A stretch of 64,000 bases of DNA. It comes from Streptomyces sp. MJM8645. GTDB taxonomy: Bacteria > Actinomycetota > Actinomycetes > Streptomycetales > Streptomycetaceae. The DNA is taken from positions 372,001 through 436,000 of the forward strand of contig NZ_LJJF01000002.1 in NCBI RefSeq assembly GCF_001625365.1, read 5' to 3'. The notes under the pieces are model-generated. The model did not search any database. It had not been told where the DNA came from and saw only the letters and a program-made list of their open reading frames with translations. Made by a program: the position numbers and the translations under genes. Positions 18,001 through 22,035 of this stretch are shown here, piece after piece (positions within the stretch are counted from its first letter, which is position 1; each line of letters starts with the position of its first letter).

Positions 18001-20725
18001 CGTAGGCGACCAGTCGGGGCTCGTCCTCGGTGCGCACGACGGCGGCGGCCCGGGCGACCTGCGGGTGCTCGGCGAGGACGGCCTCGACTTCGCCGAGCTC
18101 CACCCGGAAGCCGCGGACCTTGACCTGGTCGTCCGTGCGCCCGAGGAACTCGAGGTTCCGGTCTGCACCCCAGCGCACCAGGTCCCCGGTGCGGTACATC
18201 CGCGTGCCACTCGGACCGAACGGGTCCGCCACGAACCGCCCGGCGGTCAGGCCCGGCCGGTTGAGGTAGCCGCGCGCCAGGCAGGACCCGGCGACGTACA
18301 GCTCGCCCGGCGTACCGGCCGGCAGCGGCCGCAGGGCGCCGTCGAGCACGTACAGCCGGACGTTGCCGGCGGGCCGGCCGATGACCGGGAGTGGACTCGA
18401 TCCCACGGAGGCGATCACCGGGTTGACGGTGCACTCGGACGGTCCGTAGAGGTTGAGGCAGGAGACCCCGTCCGCCGACCGTAGTTCTCCCCACAGCCGC
18501 TCCGGGACGGCCTCGCCACCGGCCGCGACCAGCGCCGGACGCCACCTCTGGTCGCCCAGGAGCCCGTGGGCGACCAGGACGTGCAGGTAGGAAGGGGTGG
18601 CTTCGATGTAGTCCAGTCCGTGGCGCGCCGCGTAGCCGACGAAGGCGTCGGGGTCGGTCCAGGTCTCGTGGTCCAGGACGTGCAGCTCGTGGCCCGCGAA
18701 CAGGGCGAGCAGCTGGTTCCAGGAGGCGTCGAACGACACCGACGTGGTCAGGGCCACCCGCAGCCGCTGCCGTTCCCCGAGGACCGCCCGGAAGTGCACC
18801 TCCCGGAGGTCCGTGAGCAGGTTGAGCAGGCCGCCGTGGGTCGGCGCCACACCCTTGGGCCGGCCGGTGGAGCCGGAGGTGTAGATGACGTAGGCCGGGT
18901 GGCCCGGATCGACGACCACCGTCGGGTCGGTCGGCGGGCAGCCCGCCACCAGGGCGGCCGATTCCGGGGCGTCGAGCACCAACCGGTCGACCGGACCGCC
19001 GTCGGGCAGGCGGTCCGCGCTGCCGGAGTCGGTCACCAGCAGGATCGGTCGGGCGTCGTCGAGCAGGTAGGCGATCCGGTCGGCCGGGTACTCGGGGTCG
19101 ACCGGGACGTACGCCGCGCCGGTCTTCAGCACCGCGAGGATCGCCACCACCAGCTCGGCCGACCTCGGCAGCGCCACCGCCACCAGCCGCTCCGGCCCCG
19201 CACCCCGGTCGATCAGGGCGTTCGCCAGCCGGTTCGCCCGCACGTCGAGCTCCGCGTACGTCAGTGAGACGTCACCGCACACCAACGCGACGAGGTCCGG
19301 AGTCGCCCGGACCTGCTCCCGGAACAGCTCCGGCAGGCTCGTGGCGGGATCCGCCGCCACCTGCCCGGTGCCGAGGGCCGCCACCTCTCGGTGCTCTGCG
19401 GCCGTGAGCAGGTCGATCCGGCCCAGCACCTCGTCAGGGTCACAGTCCGCGACGGCGTCGAGCACGGCGAGCAGCCGCTGCTGGTGCGCGGCGAGGTCGT
19501 CGTCGCCGTATGCCTCGGGCGCGCCGTGCAGCCTGAGGAGCGGGGGGTTGCCGTCCCGGTAGTCGAACACCCAGACGGCGAGATCGGTGGTCGACCCGGA
19601 CACGAAGTGGTGCACGGAGGCGGGGTGCCCGGCGAAGGTGGGCCTCGCGTTGAAGGCCATGATGTTGACGATCAGCGGGAACACCGTCCCGATGCTCCCG
19701 GGCGCGCCGAGATCCCGCAGCAGGTCCTCGCTGCGGTAGCGCTCGTGCGCGACGGCCGCCTCGACTTCCCGTGCCACCTGGGCGACGAGTTCGCGCCACG
19801 GCATGTCCGGTCGTGCCGTCAGCCGCAGCGGCACCACGTTCGACATCGTGCCGGGCACTGACATCAAGTCGCGGTCGGAGCCCCGACGGGCGGTGACCGG
19901 GAGGGCGAGCACCACGTCCTGGGTACCGCTCAGCCGGTGGGCGTAGAGCGCCGCCGCCGCGATCACCAGGCGGGACCACCGGACACCGACCCTCCCTGCC
20001 GCCGCCCGCAGCGCGTCCGGGCTCCGCAGCTCCCGCTCCTCGGCCAGACGCAGGGCCCGGTGCGGGTCAGTCGTGGCGCTGTCGGTGAGCCGGGTCGGGG
20101 CGGGCAGGTCTGCACAGCGCTCGGTCCAGTAGGAGCGGTCGGCGGTGAAGTCGGCGGACGAACGGTAGGCGGCGTCGCTGTCGACCAGGTCCCGCAGCGA
20201 GCCGAACGGCGACGGCGGCACCGCGCCGCCCTCGGACAGCGCCGAGTACACCTCGCCGACCCGCTGGCGGACCATGGAACTGCTGATCGCGTCCAGCACC
20301 ACGTGGTGGTAGTTCAGGTACCAGAGGAATTCGGTCGGCGACAGCTTGACCAGCGCGTGCCCGAACAGCGGGTCGCGCGCGAGATCCAGCGGGCGCATCA
20401 GGTCCCGCTCCATCCACTCCATGGCCGCCGCACGGGGTGCGGGCTCCCCGCTCAGGTCCAGGTGTGCCGGTGCCCAGTCCCAGGTCTCGCGGAGGATCTG
20501 GCGCGGGCCGTCACCGCCGTCGACGAAGGTCACGTGCAGGGCGTCGACCTCGTCGACGACGCGGCGCAGCGCGGTCTCGAACAGGTCCGGGTCGACCGGC
20601 CCGTGGATCTCCAGGCACTCACCGACCCGGTAACCGGGGATCGGTGTCCGGGAGCGCTGCTCGGCGAGCCAGATCTCGCGCTGGGCCGCTGTCAGGGCAA
20701 GGACGTCGCCGTCGCGACGGGACAT
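1..20725 (-). CDS. Giant non-ribosomal peptide synthetase, at least six modules, C-terminus beyond left edge
   Basis: This multimodular NRPS assembles a peptide on carrier domains in the cytoplasm. A single frame is open from ATG 20725 to base 1 with no stop, at least 6908 residues. The start has a GGAGGT Shine-Dalgarno six bases upstream. Domain order is C-A-T, C-A-T, C-A-T, C-A-T, C-A-T, C-A-nMT-T, then C (cut). Every A domain has the A3 core (SGSTG-type) and A10 Lys (NGKLD-type), and every T domain has the GGHS serine. No epimerase or thioesterase is seen; they may lie outside. Signature pockets read by eye give unassigned, Thr, unassigned, Pro-like, Phe-like and Phe/Tyr-like (N-methylated). 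No MbtH-like gene, phosphopantetheinyl transferase or intact exporter is in the window, so most of the cluster must extend to the left. The family call is certain; the product is unknown. Confidence 0.97.
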   Translation of the reverse strand, partial: MSRRDGDVLALTAAQREIWLAEQRSRTPIPGYRVGECLEIHGPVDPDLFETALRRVVDEVDALHVTFVDGGDGPRQILRETWDWAPAHLDLSGEPAPRAAAMEWMERDLMRPLDLARDPLFGHALVKLSPTEFLWYLNYHHVVLDAISSSMVRQRVGEVYSALSEGGAVPPSPFGSLRDLVDSDAAYRSSADFTADRSYWTERCADLPAPTRLTDSATTDPHRALRLAEERELRSPDALRAAAGRVGVRWSRLVIAAAALYAHRLSGTQDVVLALPVTARRGSDRDLMSVPGTMSNVVPLRLTARPDMPWRELVAQVAREVEAAVAHERYRSEDLLRDLGAPGSIGTVFPLIVNIMAFNARPTFAGHPASVHHFVSGSTTDLAVWVFDYRDGNPPLLRLHGAPEAYGDDDLAAHQQRLLAVLDAVADCDPDEVLGRIDLLTAAEHREVAALGTGQVAADPATSLPELFREQVRATPDLVALVCGDVSLTYAELDVRANRLANALIDRGAGPERLVAVALPRSAELVVAILAVLKTGAAYVPVDPEYPADRIAYLLDDARPILLVTDSGSADRLPDGGPVDRLVLDAPESAALVAGCPPTDPTVVVDPGHPAYVIYTSGSTGRPKGVAPTHGGLLNLLTDLREVHFRAVLGERQRLRVALTTSVSFDASWNQLLALFAGHELHVLDHETWTDPDAFVGYAARHGLDYIEATPSYLHVLVAHGLLGDQRWRPALVAAGGEAVPERLWGELRSADGVSCLNLYGPSECTVNPVIASVGSSPLPVIGRPAGNVRLYVLDGALRPLPAGTPGELYVAGSCLARGYLNRPGLTAGRFVADPFGPSGTRMYRTGDLVRWGADRNLEFLGRTDDQVKVRGFRVELGEVEAVLAEHPQVARAAAVVRTEDEPRLVAYAVAEPGATVTDTALREHLRARLPKHMVPSAFMVLDVLPLTPNGKLDRRALPAPERQPAVPGRAPRSAVEHLLAGLFAEVLGVSEPGLDDSFFDLGGHSLLATRLVARARSVLGVELGLRDLFDAPTVAELAAAVDIAGRARPALSRHERPEAVPLSFAQRRLWFLHRMEGPSATYNIPLALRLSGELDQRALEAALADLVERHESLRTVFPVAGGVPYQRVLEADEARPRLRVTEGGERDLPHLLAEAARHGFELSDEPPLRAELFRLGTEEHVLLLVVHHIAGDGWSAGPLLRDLRTAYAARTEGAKPEWAQLPVQYADYTLWQRELLGDGADPDSLLSGQLAYWREQLAHLPDQVELPFDRPRPAAMSYRGAHLPVRIDAELHQGLRELARDGGVSLFMVLQAGLAALLGKLGAGTDVPVGTPIAGRTDEALDDLVGFFVNTLVLRTDLSGDPSFAELLGRVRSNALAAYAHQDVPFEHLVEALNPTRTLAHHPLFQTMLALQNAPLGAFDLPGLRVTTDLVHTGTAKCDLTFILAEQPGTEGLSGVVEYSTDLFDEATVAGIVDRWLRLLRAVVADPGRRIGRVDVLSAEEFRALLPARTEGEDAPGSSLTALFERRVRTNPAAVALTDGEVTLSYGELNTRANRLAHALIDRGVGPERLVALALPRSADLVVAVLAVVKAGGAYVPVDPKYPAARISYLLQDTRPALLVTTSGIGELPGADHLDRLLLDSADLDGLPDTDPGVTVDPGHAAYVIHTSGSTGNPKGVVVPHHNVVRLFRTTEELFGFTAEDVWTLFHSYAFDFSVWELWGALLHGGRLVIVDHETSRSPGAFLELLARERVTVLNQTPSAFYQLMQAEAEHPRELALRTVVFGGEALEHARLVSWYERHPEDAPRLVNMYGITETTVHVTYAALDRSGTAAGQIGAGLPDLRTYVLDDGLRPVAPGVPGELYVAGAGLARGYLNRPGLTAGRFVADPYGPAGSRMYRSGDVVRRATEGSLSFVGRADQQVKVRGFRIELGEIEAALVVHPGVAQAAVLARQDRADDTRLVAYLVPAAGATPRPADLRAYLTERLPEHMVPSAYVLLDALPLTANGKLDRRALPAPDLAPPAAGRTPRTPQEQVLCELFAEVLGVASAGVEDGFFDLGGHSLLATRLAARIRATLGVEMPLRTLFEARTPAALAATLAAAGPAQAALARRERPHVIPLSFAQRRLWFLHQLEGASANYHISLVWRLSGDLDRRALEAAVADVVARHESLRTVFPAVDGVPHQQVLDVVAGRPRLDVSRTTEDGLPGALTTAKARPFDLAVDLPLRAWLFEIAPDEHVLLLVMHHIAGDGWSLGPLTQDLTAAYAARCQREEPQWAPLPVQYADYTLWQHELLGDATDRDSLFAGQAAYWTRQLAGLPEQIQLPTDRTRPAVASHRGGSVRAGLDAELHRGLRELAREHGTSLFMVLQAGLAALLSKLGAGDDIPVGSPVAGRTDQAQDELVGYFVNTLVFRTDTSGDPTFAELLGRVRDTALAGYAHQDLPFEYLVEVLNPSRSLSHHPLFQVMLVLQNAPRADFAPPGLRVEDVPSTSTTAKLDLIFTMSERHGQDGPPGPGGPGGAPTPEGIDVFVEYTSDLYDPATVETMIGRWERLLRAAVADPRRRLSRIGLLSAEEHAELTALGTGPAAQAFTESLPELFREQVRATPDALAVVGPEVSLTYAELDARANRLAHALIARGAGPERLVAVALPRSAELVVAILAVLKTGAAYLPVDPEYPAARIGHMLDDARPVMVVTDTRTRDRLPAGPAGRLVVDDPETAELVAGCPVTDPAVAVDPGHPVYVIYTSGSTGKPKGVVVTHGGLFNLFADQRSLVFRIKERMRIGLTTSVSFDASCDQLFALFAGHELHVLDEATWTDPDAYLEYAARAGLDTVGGTPSYLQVLVDHGLLTHPRWRPSMVGLGGEAVPEQLWERLRAAGEVFSLNYYGPAECTVDSVYAPVESSARPVIGRPLGGVRLHVLDAALQPVPAGVPGELYLAGAGLARGYLNRPGLTAGRFVADPFGPSGSGPLAPSLAAGRCPQPEGGQGGRMYRTGDLVRWNPEGNLEFLGRTDDQVKVRGFRIELGEIETALAEHPQVARAAVIVRQDRARDTRLVAYLVPATGAAPRPEDLRAHLRERLPDYMVPAAFVSLDALPLNASGKVDRRALPEPESTATQAGRAAHTPQEQVLAGLFAEVLGLPGVGVDDDFFDLGGHSLLATRLVARVRATLGVELPLQALFRSPTVAGLAAGLGGADRARLALVRAERPDRVPLSSAQRRLWFLRQLEGADSVYNMPLAWRLSGPLDPAALEAALGDLGARHETLRTVFPSVDGVPHQQVLAAGEARPRLSVSPTGEPALPELLTAAAARGFDLATEPPLRAELFELSADEHVLLLVMHHIAGDGWSLGPLAADLATAYAARRQGEEPQWTPLPVQYADYTLWQDRLLGDATDRDSLFTRQADYWTRTLAGLPEQIPLPADRHRPAAPSYSGGHLAIELDAELHAGLVRLGREHGASVYMVLQAALASLLDKLGAGTDIPVGSLIAGRTDEALDGLVGFFVNTLVLRTDTSGDPSFAELLVRVREGALGAYAHQDLPFEHVVEALNPSRSLTRQPLFQVLLALQNVPRTEFTLSGLSAEIVLVRTPTAMFDLGIHLLERGGTGGPAEGIVGRVEYSTDLFDHATVEVLAARWLRLLAAVVAEPDRPLSRIDALTAGERHELLIARNDTARPVPPEGLAALFEAQVRATPAAEAVVFEDTALTYHELNRRANRLAHALIARGVGPEQIVALRLPRSAELVVAVLAVLKTGAAYLPVDPDYPAARIAYMLEDARPAVVLDDLADVTPSDEQPEHDPAVPVDARHPAYVIYTSGSTGRPKAVVMPAAGLLNLLAWHHEAVGGEPGTRTAQFTALSFDVSVQEMLSALLYGKTLVVPTEEQRRSAEQFAHWLDRHEVEELFAPNLVIEALAEAAEEAGLELPGLRLIAQAGEAMRLSGAVRRFQARGPGRVLHNHYGPAETHVITAFPLPADPADCPSPVPIGRPIANCRVYVLDSALRPVAPGVLGELYLAGAGLARGYLNRPSLTAGRFVACPFEAGSRMYRTGDLVRWRADGELEFAGRADHQVKVRGFRVELGEIEAELTAHPGVAQVAVLAREDRIVAYVVPVAGSGATAAALTAYLRDRVPDYLVPSAFVLLEALPLTPNGKLDRAALPAPEATTRETGRAPRTPQEQILCELFAEVLGRGQVGVDDDFFDLGGHSLLATRLLSRIRATLGVELELRSLFRTPTPAGLAAGLHGADTARQALVPRPRREPMPLSFAQRRLWFLQQFGAPSATYHMPLALRLSGDLDRAALSAALADVVARHETLRTVFPHTAGIPYQRVLDSTEVAVPLSVRAAGEAELPGLLREAAVRGFDLTAEVPLRAELFELSADEHVLLLVMHHIVGDGWSMGPLARDLATAYTARRGGGAPAWPPLPVTYGDYTLWQHEILGDEHDADSVFGRQVAYWKEALAGLPEQLQLPAARPRPATMSYGGDLLELRIDAELHAALVELARRSGATLFMVLQAALAALYTRLGSGTDIPIGSPIAGRTDEALDELVGFFINTLVLRTDTSGDPSFAELLGRVRETALSAYSHQDVPFEHLVEVLNPSRSLSHHPLYQTGLVVQNAPGGDFELPGLQVSGVSVLTGTARLDLTFGFAEEHGSDGAPAGLSGAVEYSTDLFDRPTVESMVTRWTRLLAAVVAAPDQPIGGIELLSAEERRELLPVAEGGAAPTNLPELFAAQVAATPDSVALVCGDVELTYRELNVRANRFAHALIARGVGPELVVAVALPRSVESVVAVLGVLKAGAAYLPVDPAYPRARISFMLDDARPLVVVDDPGMVGDGDWPDTNPDIALDVRHPAYVIYTSGSTGRPKGVVVSHGGVSGLVAAQVERLGLAPGSRVLQFASPSFDASFWDLCSALLTGAALVLAPSGAPLEALTDRRLGVTHVTLPPSALAALDGADLAAGTLVVAGEACPPELVARWAPGRRMVNAYGPTETTVCATMSAPLAAGTGVPPIGRPVAGFRVYVLDERLRLVPPGVAGELYVAGPGLARGYLNRPSLTAGRFVACPFGGAGERMYRTGDVVRRRADGELEYVGRADQQVKVRGFRVELGEVEAALAEHPGVAQAAVVAREDRLVGYVAARPDVAVRPAELAAHLRDRLPDYLVPAVFTVLDVLPLTPNGKLDRAALPAPDLGSAEVGRAPRTPQEQILCELFAEVLGRAQVGVDDDFFDLGGHSLLATRLTARVRSVLGVELGLRALFQAPTAAGLAEALAGAGRVRPALTVHERPEAVPLSFAQRRLWFMHRMDGSAATYHIPLALQLTGTLDRAALDEALADVVARHESLRTVFPEVDGVPCQRVLDPAEARLRAGLTEVSQAELHDRLAEFARRPFDLAAEPPLRAELFAVAPDEHVLLLVMHHIAGDGWSTGPLARDLAEAYAARCEGRTSSRAALPVQYADYTLWQRELLGDAADPQSRFAEQLDYWKRQLSDLPELIQLPADRPRPAVAGWHGDHVGLELSPELHAALTELARNTGTSLFMVLQAALAALYTRLGAGTDIPIGSPIAGRTDEALDELVGFFVNTLVLRTDTSGDPSFTELLGRVRETSLSAYAHQDVPFEHLVEVLNPSRSLSHHPLFQTILAVQNAPMGRFSLPGLEVATYAVATGTAKFDLGVSLVEQFGPAGEPAGIAGAAEYATDLFDRDTVAALVRRWTLLLEAVTADPDRAIGGIDLLDSDERIRLLERGNATDREVGAVPVPQAFAAQVAATPDEVSLVCGDVQLTYQELNARANRFAHALIARGVGPEQVVAVALPRSVESVVAVLGVLKAGAAYLPVDPAYPQSRIEFMLADARPALMIDDPAAVVEGDWPETDPEVALDVRHPAYVIYTSGSTGRPKGVVVAHGGVASLVAAQIERFAIDSDSRVLQFASPSFDASVSEVFTALLCGAALVLPPAAEPVAALTDPGLAVTHATVPPSVLAALPEGAVTVSTLVVAGEACPPELVARWAPGRRMVNAYGPTETTVCATMSDPLSPGAGVPPIGRPIANARVYVLDERLRPVPPGVPGELYVAGAGLARGYLNRPSLTAGRFVACPFEADGARMYRTGDVVRWRADGQLEYVGRADDQVKVRGFRVEPGEIETVLAEHPAVARAAVLAQDDRLIGYVVPRRDTGRDDSREADHVGEWRDIYDALPITPEESAFGQNFVGWNSSYDASPIPVEQMREWRDATVARILALRPRRVLEIGVGTGLLLSQIAPHCETYWATDFSATAIDALAAQVARQEQLADRVVLHTRPAHDTDALPAGHFDTIVINSVVQYFPSADYLADVIGKLMRLLAPGGALFVGDVRNLRLLRPLATAVQLHRAADGADLPAVRRAVEQSLLVEKELLVDPDFFTVLRDRDRESGADAGTDAGAGIGAVTVEVKRGRHHNELTRYRYDVTLHKPPVTPAGPDRSVELAWGQQVAGPAELRELLAQPPADVLRITGVPNRRVAREAALALAVQNGDGGSLVELLERLHAPEDGDLPDPEDFHALGSEFGRSVSVTWSATAADAVDVVFTDPQGLHGSPVEPYRPAGTTGRPLAALTNRPTGSRGTGALIGEIRDWLRGRLPDYLVPSALVVLEALPLTANGKLDRRALPAPDLGPVAVGRAPRTPQEQLLAELFAEVLGLAQVGVDDSFFDLGGHSLLATRLASRVRTTLGAELEVRTLFETPTVAALAARLDGSGTARPALTAQPRPDRVPLSFAQRRLWFLHRMDGPSATYNMPLALILTGELDRPALHAALADVVARHESLRTVFRETDGVPHQVVLSAAQAHPALPVVELDESRLAERLAETAQCGFDLAAEPPVRAELYALAPERHALLVVVHHIAADGWSMGPLSGDLAAAYAARCRGEAPQWSPLPVQYADYSAWQRDLLGDAADPDSLFARQLA
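640..4989 (-). other. NRPS module 6 (C-A-nMT-T), N-methylated Phe or Tyr
   Basis: The C domain has HHIAGDGWS near 4530. The A domain (A3 core at about 3100-3150) has pocket D-A-S-T-V-A-A-V-C-K, an aromatic code; Trp at position 239 in module 5 is Ser here, which favours tyrosine over phenylalanine. An S-adenosylmethionine methyltransferase of about 400 residues is inserted after A8 (about 2260-1050). Its SAM-binding motif is VLEIGVGTG near 2050-2080, followed by A10 NGKLD near 900. Insertion at this site is the standard arrangement for N-methylating modules. T domain serine near 745. A condensation domain follows (HHIAADGWS near 180) and is cut by the left edge. Confidence 0.88.
4990..8059 (-). 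other. NRPS module 5 (C-A-T), predicted phenylalanine
   Basis: The C domain has HHIVGDGWS near 7595 and the A3 core lies at about 6170-6220. Pocket residues from 5761-6120 read D-A-W-T-V-A-A-V-C-K, matching the aromatic DAWT-AA-CK family used for phenylalanine (GrsA is DAWTIAAICK). Tryptophan is a less likely alternative. T domain serine near 5090. Long stretches of the C and A domains are nearly identical to module 6, so one is probably a recent copy of the other. Confidence 0.86.
8060..11169 (-). other. NRPS module 4 (C-A-T), predicted proline or related cyclic imino acid
   Basis: The C domain has HHIAGDGWS near 10715. The A domain has its A3 core at about 9280-9335 and a distinct A4-A5 segment (FDVSVQE, LFAPNLV, NHYGPAETHV). 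Pocket residues read D-V-Q-L-A-A-H-V-I-K, close to the proline code DVQLIAHVVK; the DVQ start and His at 322 are typical of proline domains. Pipecolate or a substituted proline remain possible. T domain serine near 8150. The subdomain differs strongly from those of modules 5 and 6. Confidence 0.82.
11170..14439 (-). other. NRPS module 3 (C-A-T), unassigned polar substrate, with two short in-frame inserts
   Basis: The C domain has HHIAGDGWS near 13990 and the A3 core is at about 12470-12510. Pocket residues from 12001-12420 read D-A-D-G-G-G-Y-V-D-K, which I cannot assign. The Asp at position 331 is typical of domains taking polar side chains. The segment between A4 and A5 is close to that of module 1. 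Two Pro/Gly-rich inserts interrupt conserved blocks: one in the C domain (13150-13205) and one between A6 and A7 of the A domain (about 11772-11838). Both contain the same 14-base string and keep the frame. T domain serine near 11265. Confidence 0.85.
14440..17589 (-). other. NRPS module 2 (C-A-T), predicted threonine
   Basis: The C domain has the canonical HHIAGDGWS motif near 17150 and the SFAQRRLWFL opening near 17535. The A domain runs about 16130-14690 with the A3 core at about 15690-15735. Pocket residues read from 15301-15600 are D-F-W-N-V-G-M-V-H-K, one residue from the standard threonine code DFWNIGMVHK. The T domain serine lies near 14545. Threonine at position 2 gives the peptide a hydroxyl that could close a depsipeptide ring, but no thioesterase is visible to test this. 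Confidence 0.88.
17590..20725 (-). other. NRPS module 1 (C-A-T), N-terminal condensation domain and unassigned adenylation domain
   Basis: The subunit opens directly with a condensation domain (residues about 5-430). Its active-site motif is HHVVLDA (first His at residue 140), where the usual final Gly is Ala. The opening LTAAQREIWLAEQ resembles EntF-type C domains that accept an acyl or aryl starter or an upstream peptide. The A domain (about 19340-17870) has the A3 core at about 18860-18895. Pocket residues read as D-A-N-E-A-G-L-V-N-K, which I cannot match to a known code. Its A4-A5 segment closely resembles that of module 3. The T domain serine lies near 17712. An N-terminal C domain with no upstream NRPS on this side suggests an N-acylated peptide or a partner subunit elsewhere. 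Confidence 0.85.
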
Positions 20726-20828
20726 GGGGGTACCTCCAGAAGTGTGGGCGGGCAGGCGCGCAGGACGCGCCGGGCCACGCCGACCGCGGTGACGTCACAC
20801 GGTCAGCGGGCGGTGCGGCTTTCTGCGG

Positions 20829-21508
20829 TCAGGCGGCGCGTTCGCCGGCCTGGAGCTGCCAGAGGGATGCGTAGAGTCCGTGCCGGGCGAGGAGTTCGTC
20901 GTGGGTGCCCTGCTCGGCCACGACGCCGCCCCTGTCCATGACGTAGATCCGGTCGGCGTGGCGGACGGTGGAGAGCCGGTGGGCGATGACGACCATCGTC
21001 CGGCCGACCGCGAAGCCGCGCAGCGTGCGCTGGATGGCAGCCTCGGTCTCGTTGTCCACCGTGGAGGTCGCCTCGTCGAGGATCACGACCGGCGCGTCCT
21101 TGAGGATCGCCCGCGCCAGGCCGATCCGCTGCCGCCGGCAGCCCGACAGCGCGGCACCGCGTTCACCGATCACCGTGTCGTAGCCGTCCGGCAGCGCCGC
21201 GATGAAGGTGTGCGCCTCGGACATCGAGGCGGCCTTGACGACGGCCTCGTCCGAGGCCGCGAAGCTGCCGTAGCGGATGTTGTCGGCGATGCTGCCGTCG
21301 AAGAGGAACGGGTCCTGCGCGACGAACCCGATCGCGTCGCGCAGGACCCGGGGACGCGCCGCAGGACCGCGGCGAGGACTTCGGCCGTCCGGGGCCGTCC
21401 GAGAACCAGCCTGACGTCCCAGCGCTGGCGGCCCGGAATGATCGAGCGCGGGCTCGCGTCCGGATCCATGGAGCGGAATCCGGCTGCGGAACCCAGCAGA
21501 GATGGCAT
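20829..21508 (-). pseudogene. Broken ABC exporter (ATPase C-terminus fused out of frame to an N-terminal fragment)
   Basis: The distal part (about 21350-20829) encodes the end of an exporter-type nucleotide-binding domain: Q-loop VAQDPFLFDG, a degenerate signature LSGCRRQR (normally LSGGQRQR), Walker B VVILDEATS and the H-loop AHRLST. Walker A and the whole membrane domain are missing. Upstream, ATG 21508 with an AGGTGA ribosome site starts a 52-residue segment (PGRQRWDVRLVLGRPRTAEV) like the small N-terminal domain of some actinobacterial ABC exporters. It changes frame at about 21350, exactly where the ATPase homology begins. The simplest reading is an internal deletion of roughly 1.5 kb leaving a dead gene. 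It lies 103 bases upstream of the NRPS on the same strand and may once have exported a product. Confidence 0.82.
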
Positions 21509-21699
21509 GTGTACGATCACCTGTTTGCGGAGGTCATGAGCGATCCGGCATCGGGCACGACGGATCAATGTGGCGGAGCGGGAATTCTGAAGGGGCGGCC
21601 GATGGGGCCGGAAGGCCCGCGGCCGACCACCGCGCGGACACAGCTCGCGAGCTCGATCACGGTGTGCGTCCAGGCGGCGGGTCAGGTCGCGCCGGTGCG

Positions 21700-22035
21700 T
21701 CAGTGTGCCCTTCCGGCGCCGACGGTCGTACGGATCTTCGAGGCCCTCGCCTCGGCTTCGGCCCGGGCGGCGGCCTCGCCCCTCTCGGCGTTCGGGGTCG
21801 CGTTCCCGGCCGCACGATGGCCGTCACCGGACGTGACCTGAGCCGCCGACACGTCGGCGGCGACCTCGGCCGCGAGGTCGTGGATGTTCTCCCCGGCCTC
21901 GTGGGCCGCCTTCTTCACCTCCATGACGAGCCCGACGGACGTCTTGACGACGCCTCGCACCAGCGGCTTCAGCAGACGCTTGACCAGTGGCGAGACGACG
22001 AGACCGATCAGGAACGGCGGAACTACGGGCGGCAT
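21700..22035 (-). CDS. DUF5132-like small protein
   Basis: A 111-residue protein starting at ATG 22035 with a GAGAGG ribosome site 8 bases upstream. The N-terminus is hydrophobic and Pro-rich (MPPVVPPFLIGLVVSPLVKR). It is followed by an amphipathic helix-rich body and an Ala/Glu/Arg-rich tail. The opening and the RGVVKTSVGLVMEVKKAAHEAGE block match what I recall of the DUF5132 family, whose function is not known; members often sit beside ABC exporters. Here it lies upstream of, and on the same strand as, the broken exporter, so it may be the surviving part of that operon. Confidence 0.72.
   Translation of the reverse strand: MPPVVPPFLIGLVVSPLVKRLLKPLVRGVVKTSVGLVMEVKKAAHEAGENIHDLAAEVAADVSAAQVTSGDGHRAAGNATPNAERGEAAARAEAEARASKIRTTVGAGRAH

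Noticed and set aside
20726..22035. MbtH-like or thioesterase gene next to the NRPS
   Set aside because: Both strands were read for the short MbtH signature and for GxSxG hydrolases; only exporter remains and the DUF5132-like gene are found.
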